Origin: Plasmodium relictum
Taxonomy: Eukaryota; Apicomplexa; Aconoidasida; Haemosporida; Plasmodiidae
DNA length: 64,000 nucleotides
Direction of reading: 5' to 3'
Assembly (NCBI RefSeq): GCF_900005765.1
Contig: NC_041686.1
Location: 1,054,001-1,118,000, forward strand
The first letter of the stretch is position 1; each line of letters opens with the position of its first letter. Position numbers and translations under genes: made by a program. The notes beneath the pieces were generated by a model. That model saw only the letters and a list, made by a program, of their open reading frames with translations. It ran no database searches and was not told the origin of the DNA. Shown here piece by piece: positions 56,832 to 64,000 of the stretch.

Positions 56832-58995
56832 ATTTTCTCTTGTCTTTTTGCTAATCCTTTTTTTTATTATTTATTTAGTTTATCTTTTTTACTCTTTTTA
56901 AAATATTTTATTAAATATTAAATAAAAAAAAAAAAAAAATTCTTAATATATAAAAATTCCATATATAATGGTGGGAATAATTATAATAAAAATCAAATTA
57001 TAATTCTAAATTTTATAATAATATAATTATACCTTTTAATTTTCTATTAGACATGATATTAGTATATATTTATGCTTAAAATTCTCTTCATATGTATTAA
57101 AAATAAAATATTAATAAAATGGATATAAATACATAAATAATTAAATGAATTAAAATAAAATAATTTTATTATATTCTTATGAATACTAAATAATTGAAAT
57201 AAAAAAATATCATCTGTTATCCCTTTATTATTATTATTTTTTATTTTATTTTAATTTTTCTTAGCACTTTTTTACATAACATGTCAATACTAATATATAG
57301 AAGGTGCATTAACTTTCATGAATCCATTCTTTATTTTTTTTTTTTTTTTGCTTTTTTTTTTTAAAGTTTTAAATTTTTACATTTATATTAAAAATAATAA
57401 AAAAGAAGAAAGAAAAATATGGATATTATTCAAAGAAATTAATAAATATAAATATAAGCCTTTTAATATATATAATACTAAAAAAAAAATAAATATTAAC
57501 TTTTTTAAACATTTAAATGTGTATTATTATTATAAAAAGAATTTCTATTTCTATATATATATATATAAAATATTTAAAGAGAAATAAGAAAAGGAAATAA
57601 TTTTTGAAAAAGTTAAAAAATTAATGTAGACAACGTATTTGACACTTAGAATTTAGAATAATTATATTTCTCTTCAATATATTTATTCATATTTTTTAAT
57701 AAAGTTGGAGAAATAAATTTTTTTTAAAAGAATTATATAATAATTTTATGCAAATTTATTTCCTTGTTCTATTAATAAAATTAATGTGATGAAAGAAGAA
57801 TTATTTGTAATTAAAAGCGTTTTATTTTTTATATGAAATAATTAGACTTAAATATTGTAATAACTTCTTTTACTGATATATTCATATAAGATATTTAAAA
57901 AAAAAAGTAATAAAATAGATAAAATTATCTTATTCTTGTAAACTTTGATTAAGTATAATAATAATACCTATTAATAATTCAATTTTTCTTTTGTATCATT
58001 TTCCTTTAATTTGAACATTAGTTAATTATTTTAATGTCTTCTTTTTTTTTTTTTTTTTGAATATATATATACCTAAATAAATATGATACATTTTCCACGC
58101 ATATACAAAAAAAAAAAAAAAAAGATTGAAGAGGAATAAAAATTTATGGTTACACAATAAAATAAAAATTAAATTAAAAAATAAATAATTATATAATTTT
58201 ATAACTTTAATGTATATATAAAACTTTTAGCAAAATTAAATTTTGATATTTTTTTTAATGTGCTTAAATAAAAATGATAAATCTCTGTCATAGTTATTAC
58301 AATAAAAGTAGTATTAAGGGAAATAAAAAAAAAAAGAAAAAGGCACATAAAATTTATAACATACAGTATGTAAAAATAATATAACAAATGCATAAGTATT
58401 GTGTACATGTAATAAAGTATGATGATAAATTAATTTGTAAAATAATTCTTTTAAAATAGAAGTTTCGTTTAATTATTTTATATATTTCCTCAGTTTTTTT
58501 TTTTTTATTCCTTTTCTTATATACCCTTCACATCTTTATTATTCTATAATTATTAAAATCATGATTTATGGTTTTCAAAAAAAAAAAAAAAATAAATAAA
58601 CTTAAGTTTACTATAACTAACAAGTAAATAAAAATTAACTTTCATTATTTTTAATTAAATAAGAGTTTTTATAATAGTATTTCCTACATTTTTTTTTTTT
58701 TTTTGGAAATTAAAAAAAATATAAAAAAATATAAATTTATGATCTATTGGATTTTTTTTTTAAAAAAATAAAATAAAATAAATTTTAATTACAACTAAAA
58801 AACTCTTATAAAAAAATATTTGTAAAAAAAAAAAATAGCTATTATTCTTTAGATGGGATAAAAAATTAATTTTATTATATTTTTTTTTGTTTCCCAAAAT
58901 TTGCATAATTTTTTTTTTTTATATAAAAAAAGTCTCTTAATTTTGTACTTTTATTTTTCATTTTATACATAAAAAAGTAATTTCCATTAATAAAA
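56832..58995. other. Divergent intergenic region, 2.2 kb
   Basis: Upstream of the AK7-like gene (-) and UEV (+). It contains T/A tracts and a GTGTAC hexamer at 58401-58406. An 89-residue frame at 57318-57587 is poly-Phe/Lys/Tyr and judged spurious. Confidence 0.6.
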
Positions 58996-59902
58996 ATGAG
59001 TGAGGTAAAAAAAAAAATTAATATAATAAATTTATTATACAAAAATTAAAAGTTAATTTATTATTTTTTATTTTTTTCTTTGAAATACCATATGCATAAT
59101 TATATTTATTTTTAAATAATAATAAAGGATTGTAAACATTAAATATATATATATATATATTTACAAGTTTTTTTTTAATAAATTTCATATGTAAGATATT
59201 AAAAAAAGAAAAAAAGAGTAAAAAGATAATATAGAAATTTTCTTTTTTCTATTTATGATTTATTTAGGTAATTGTTCCAAGAAGTTTTCGATTATTAGAC
59301 GAGCTAGAAAGAGGACAAAAAGGAAATGTAAGTGAAGGAGTATCATTTGGTTTAGAAAGTGCTGATGATATAACACTTTCGAATTGGTCATGTACAATTT
59401 TTGGGCAACCAGGTACTGTCTTTGAAAATAGAATTTACTCTCTAACTATTTTTTGCGATGATAATTATCCTGATGCTCCACCAACTGTTAAATTTGATAC
59501 AAAAATTGAAATGACTTGTGTAGATATTAATGGAAGAGTAATAAAAATATAAAAATAATTTATGATTAAGTATTTTTTGAACTACTCATTATTTTATGTT
59601 ATATATACTAATAATATTGATAAACTTTTAATATTTTTTTAAATTTTCATTCAATATGATATCGTAAAAAGAAAATATGCATTAAAAGATACATATACAT
59701 AATTACTTACCAACATTCTTTTAATATATTATTTCACTAATTATTTTTATAGGTTATCAAAAATAATTTGCATATATTAAAAAACTGGAATCGTAATTAT
59801 ACTATAGAAACAATTTTAATTTCTTTAAGGCAAGAAATGTTATCAAGTGCAAATAAAAGATTACCACAACCAAATGAAGGAGAAGTTTACTCTTCTTATT
59901 AA
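58996..59902 (+). CDS. UEV: Ubiquitin E2 variant (MMS2/UEV1)
   Basis: Three exons: 58996-59004 (Met-Ser-Glu), 59268-59537, 59753-59902, giving 142 residues, the normal size of MMS2/UEV1. It pairs with Ubc13 to build Lys63-linked ubiquitin chains, used in DNA damage tolerance. Seen: [57 protein letters not shown], then [18 protein letters not shown] where a true E2 has HPN and the catalytic Cys, and the ending [14 protein letters not shown]. The Cys is absent, as in all UEVs. The tiny three-codon first exon resembles that of RPL7. Confidence 0.96.
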
Positions 59903-62369
59903 TTATTTAAAAAAAAAAAAAGAAAAACAAGGAATATTAATAAGTATGATATATACATAGATAAATAAAAAGAAGGATTTATGATGTTTTTATAACGAAA
60001 TATGTTACTATACTTTCCATATATTTTTTTTATTATTTTTCTTTTTCATTTTAAATATATATTTTTCCATATTCAAAAATGTTTTTTAGGTTTTAAATAA
60101 TAAATAGTGGAATAACATTTTTTGAATTCAAAATTTTTAATTATATAAAATATATAACTTTAATTACTTTTCTTAAATTAAATGATATACCAGTTATTAA
60201 GTTAACATAATTCTTTATATAAACAAAACAATATATAATTAATTATAATTATTTGATTATAAAAATCTAAATCTTTAAGTAGTAGAAAATGAATGCATTA
60301 GTAAATTTTTAACTATATGTAAAAAAATGATTTTTTTTTTTTTTTTTTTCTTATTTTTATTGCAAATTTAAAAAAATTTTCTAATTAAAAAAAAATGTAT
60401 ATTTAATTAAATATAACAAATTAAATCTTAATATATTCATAAATATAATTTCCAAGTCATCGACAACTGTATGCCTAAGTTTTCTTCTTTTAAATTTTCA
60501 TAAATACTATAAGTAAGATTTAAAGAGAAAGGCAATCTAATTTTTTATTTAAGAGTAAATAATATATATATATATATATATATATTGTTAAAAATATTAC
60601 TAGTATTTTATGAAGTTTTTGACTTGGACATTCTTTAATTTAAAATTCGTATGTTTACATGAACATTAGCAGTAGTTTTCATATCTTTATTTACATTTAT
60701 TTTTTGAGATTTTTCATAGATCAGTATTTCATATAATTAATGTTTTATGAAGCCAGTAAAATAAATATATTAATAGAAGATTAATTTTAGTTTTAAATTT
60801 TATTAAAAAAATGAAAGGAACATACATATTTATTTCTTTTTTTATTAAATACAAAATAATAATTGCATCATTCTAGTTTTGTTACATACTTCTTAAAAAT
60901 ATATTATTTTTAATAAAACAAAGAATACATGAATATCTAGAAAAAGAGAAAAAAAATTATTATTTTTTTTTTTTTACTATTTCTTCCAAGAGACTTAAAA
61001 TTAGTAGAGTTATATGATGCTAATATACTAGTATAACCGATTTTAGCTTTATATTCCAAGAATCTATCTTTTTTTTTTTTTTTTAAAAAAAAATCATTTG
61101 TTTTATTGTTAAAAATTATTTTTCATTGCGATTACTAAAAAAAATTATTTACTAAATCATTAATATAATTCATATATATATAATATTGTTTAATAAATTT
61201 TACTTATTATTAAAAATAGAAGAAATTAAATGTCTATTATTTTATTGTTGTAACTTAACCATATTAGCTTTATATAAATTATAATTTTTACTAATTTCAT
61301 TAAAATTTTCATTTTTATTAATTTCATTAAAAATATCATTTGTATCATTTTTATTAAATTTATAATTTTTATTATTGTCTTTTTAAGAATCATGATTTCT
61401 AAAAAAAAAAAATTATATCATTTTAATATTTTCTCATTAAAAATTTTAAACAATGTTTCATTAAGTATAAAATATACTATTTACTACTATTTTAAATGGG
61501 TTATAATATTTTTAAAGTATTAGATACACTAACAAAAACTGTTTACTTTTCATTATTTCAAGAACACATTTATATAAATACACTTTTTATTAATGAAAAT
61601 TTTTTTTTTTTATAATTCATATATATTTCAATATATCATATATGTTGTTTAAAAAAAAAGAAATATAGCAAATTCTTTATGATAATTAAAATTTTAATTA
61701 TTTTTCGGCATATGCAATTTTTGACTTAAAATTACATATTTTTATAAAAAATTTGAGATATGCAAAAAAAGAAAAAAAAAAAAAAAATATGTATCATTAA
61801 TTTTAATTAATTCTTATATTTAAAAAGTGCAATTGGAATATGCTTGCATAATAATCAAGTTTGCTCATTTTTGCCTAATTTTGTTTTAGCTTATTTTTTA
61901 ATATTTTTATAAAAATGAGAAAATACACATAATATATATTTCATTTTTATTTTATTATTATTTTTTTCATGTTATTTTTTAATTTTTTTTTTTTAATTTT
62001 ATTATAGTGTTTTTATTAAAAAATTTATTTTTAAAAAAAAAAAAATAGAAAATAATATTAGGTAAGAATAAGGAAATAAATAATATTCTAAAAACAATAA
62101 AATTATAAAGTTCAAGTGGCATAATACATTATTTTTATATTAATCATATTCTTTTAAAAATTTTATTTTTTTCCTTTTTATTTGTTTTAAAAATTCTAGA
62201 AAAATTACTTTTAAATCCTTTAACATGAATTTTTTTTTTTTTTCTGAAATAATTTGAATAGCCTTTAATGTATTATATAGTATAAAAAGGATACATAAAT
62301 ATCCTAACCTTTATATAATAATACATTTGTTTTTTGATTTTATTCATTAAAAAAAATGATAATAAATTG
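59903..62369. other. Intergenic region, tandem genes, 2.5 kb
   Basis: Between UEV and AP endonuclease. It contains (AT)n at about 60561-60585, many homopolymers, and on the minus strand (about 61242-61385) a short Asn/Glu/Lys-rich open stretch without a start. No confident gene. Confidence 0.55.
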
Positions 62370-63875
62370 ATGAAAATTAATAATCTGAAATTTATATTTT
62401 ATAAAAAAATTGACTACATTTCTAAAACTAAACAAAAGAGATCTTTCTTAAAATTTTCAAATAATTATAATAAAAATAAAATGTCTAATCAATATTCTAG
62501 TAAGAAGAGATATAATTGTATTAATGAAAATGAATCCTGTGAAATTAAAAAAAAAACTAAATTAATTTCGAAAATAAATGAAGATCATTTAAATAAGAAT
62601 AATATTAATTATTATTTTTCTTCAAAAATAAAAGAATTAGATAAGAATTTAAATGATAAGTCTGAAAAAAATGTTTCTTGTATAGATACTATTAATAAAA
62701 ATGATTTGAGTTATGAAAAAGATATAAAAATAGAAGATTTTAAAGATATCGAAAATATAAGCGTTGAACATTTAGATGACATAGAAAACATAAGTAAAGG
62801 AAATTTAAAAGATACAAAAAATATAATTAAAACTCTCTCAAAAGAAGATAATTCAAAAGAATGTAATGTGAATGAAAAAGTAAAAATTATAGTGACATGG
62901 AATATGAATAGCATAACAGTTCGATATAAAAATAAAGAAAAATGGAAGGAATTTATGAATTTTTTTAATCAAATAAATGCTGATGTTTTATGTTTTCAAG
63001 AAGTAAGGTTACCAGCTTTGAATTTATCTGATTGCAAAAACAATAATGATGTTATAAGAGATAGAAGTAAAGTTAAAAATACTGATCAGAAAAGTCTTCT
63101 TGACTTTCAAATCATAGATACCATTTTGAAAAATGATTTTAAAAATTATAATGCTTATTTTAGTTTAGCAAATATTAAATATAGTGGCCAGCTAGTATTA
63201 ATAAAAAAAACAATTAAATTAAAATCAATCCGATATAACTTATCTTTTGATTTAGATTCAAATATACATCATGATGAAGGAAGAATAATCTTAGTAGAAT
63301 TTTTAGATTTCTTTTTGTTATCAACATATACACCTAATAATGGATTTGATTATACAAAGTTTGAAAGAAGAAGACTATTTGACGAAAAATTAGAAAAATT
63401 TGTTGCTTCTTTAAAAAATAAGAAATCTTTGATATGGACAGGTGATTTAAATATTGCCCCAGAAGATATTGATTTGTCTCATCCTGTGGAATTCCGAAAA
63501 ATGAAAAAAGGTAATGTACCAAAAGAATATATTGGACAACCTGGGTGTACTGATTTTGAAAGAAAAAATTTTCAAAAAATTTTGACTTCGGGAGACTTAG
63601 TAGATTCTTATAGATATTTTCAAAATTTAAAAAGTGAAAAAGGAAATAATAATAAAAATAAATCAAATATTAATGAAAATATATATACATGGAGATGTCC
63701 CTTTCTCATAGGTAAATTATGCAATAAAGCAATGAGAATAGATCATTTCATTGTATCGAAAAATTTTCTTAAAAACATAGAGAAAGTAGAAATACATGGT
63801 TATAGTGTATTTCATAATAATTTTTACGGTTCTGATCACTGTCCAGTTATATTATATCTCAAAAATGTACATTAG
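62370..63875 (+). CDS. AP endonuclease, exonuclease III family (APE1-like)
   Basis: Single exon, 501 residues from the first ATG (62370); an in-frame TTG further upstream is not a likely start. It cleaves DNA at abasic sites in base excision repair. The catalytic domain (~175-500) shows TWNMNSITVRY (WNMN at 177-180), DVLCFQEVRL with the metal-binding Glu, DEGRIILVEF, STYTPNNG, WTGDLNIAP (GDLN at 358-361), RIDHFIVS and GSDHCPVILYL (Asp-His pair near 489-490). All active-site blocks of the ExoIII/APE1 family are present. The N-terminal ~165 residues are basic and Lys/Asn-rich. The first ~50 (MKINNLKFIFYKKIDYISKT...) lack acids apart from one Asp and could be a mitochondrial or organellar presequence. 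A small acidic repeat (KDIENIS, DDIENIS) lies at ~125-148. The insert between FQEVR and the core is also longer than in human APE1. Confidence 0.95.
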   Translation: MKINNLKFIFYKKIDYISKTKQKRSFLKFSNNYNKNKMSNQYSSKKRYNCINENESCEIKKKTKLISKINEDHLNKNNINYYFSSKIKELDKNLNDKSEKNVSCIDTINKNDLSYEKDIKIEDFKDIENISVEHLDDIENISKGNLKDTKNIIKTLSKEDNSKECNVNEKVKIIVTWNMNSITVRYKNKEKWKEFMNFFNQINADVLCFQEVRLPALNLSDCKNNNDVIRDRSKVKNTDQKSLLDFQIIDTILKNDFKNYNAYFSLANIKYSGQLVLIKKTIKLKSIRYNLSFDLDSNIHHDEGRIILVEFLDFFLLSTYTPNNGFDYTKFERRRLFDEKLEKFVASLKNKKSLIWTGDLNIAPEDIDLSHPVEFRKMKKGNVPKEYIGQPGCTDFERKNFQKILTSGDLVDSYRYFQNLKSEKGNNNKNKSNINENIYTWRCPFLIGKLCNKAMRIDHFIVSKNFLKNIEKVEIHGYSVFHNNFYGSDHCPVILYLKNVH

Positions 63876-64000
63876 AATATGCTTACTAAAAATATTTTGT
63901 AAAAATTACCAAAACTTGTCATATTATTTTTAAAATAAATGCATAAGTTTTTATTATTAAATTTAAATTACTTTATGAGAACATATAATATTATGATTTA

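Noticed and set aside
57318-57587. 89-residue plus-strand frame
   Set aside because: Poly-Phe start from T-tracts, then Lys/Tyr/Asn only; looks like a chance frame in AT-rich DNA.
1-64000. tRNA, rRNA, CRISPR, transposon, phage or viral sequences
   Set aside because: I looked for tRNA T-loop motifs, direct-repeat arrays and transposase- or polymerase-like proteins and saw none; a tRNAscan or profile search would be the decisive check.

Overview
The window is nuclear DNA from a malaria parasite (genus Plasmodium). Base composition is extremely AT-rich (I estimate 80-90% by eye). Intergenic DNA is full of poly(A)/poly(T) tracts and (AT)n microsatellites. Several proteins are swollen by Asn/Lys/Asp runs, introns are short with plain GT-AG borders, and two proteins carry features expected of the apicoplast. 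Recognisable proteins (ClpP, EB1, RPL7, RPS12, RPS23, CCT2, glycerol-3-phosphate dehydrogenase, glutaredoxin 1, AHA1, QCR8, AK7-like, UEV, AP endonuclease) are Plasmodium-like but, from memory, not identical to P. falciparum. From memory many of them are neighbours on P. falciparum chromosome 3, here read in the opposite orientation. The very high AT content would fit an avian malaria lineage, but I cannot name the species.

Layout. 1-797 (-): 5' part of a probable apicoplast protein. 2652-8044 (+): seven-exon Asn-rich protein with AT-hooks and a C-terminal cupin-like domain resembling CENP-C/Mif2. 8333-10331 (-): RAD51-paralogue-like protein with a degenerate ATP site. 11035-12430 (+): SKA1-like protein. 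12819-13832 (+): apicoplast ClpP. 14597-16066 (-): protein with a plant-type GARP/Myb DNA-binding motif, followed by a 4.3 kb intergenic region. 20414-21658 (-): EB1. 23905-28626: ribosomal proteins L7 (+), S12 (+) and S23 (-). 30707-32305 (+): CCT2. 33713-34519 (-): EMC5/MMGT1. 35534-35788 (-): an 84-residue protein. 36482-37330 (+): probable mitochondrial membrane protein. 38273-40141 (-): FAD glycerol-3-phosphate dehydrogenase. 41430-42169 (+): glutaredoxin. 43032-44570 (-): tandem-domain AHA1. 46829-50210 (+): Asn-rich protein with a GLTSCR1-like C-terminus. 51654-52064 (+): QCR8. 52978-53463 (+): small membrane protein. 53820-56831 (-): AK7-type adenylate kinase with Dpy-30 motif. 58996-59902 (+): UEV. 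62370-63875 (+): ExoIII-type AP endonuclease.

Functional themes. Genes between 2.6 and 21.7 kb lean towards chromosome biology (centromere-like, recombination-like, spindle-like, transcription-factor-like and microtubule plus-end proteins), although eukaryotic neighbours need not work together. The middle holds translation and folding genes (L7, S12, S23, CCT2, EMC5, AHA1). Mitochondrial genes (glycerol-3-phosphate dehydrogenase, QCR8, the 282-residue protein) and DNA repair or ubiquitin genes follow. The least expected items are the GARP/Myb protein, the CENP-C-like cupin protein, the SKA1-like protein, the inactive-looking RAD51 paralogue and the GLTSCR1-like protein. No tRNA, rRNA, CRISPR, transposon or viral element was seen. 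Splice sites were assigned by reading GT-AG borders and frame, and need RNA support.
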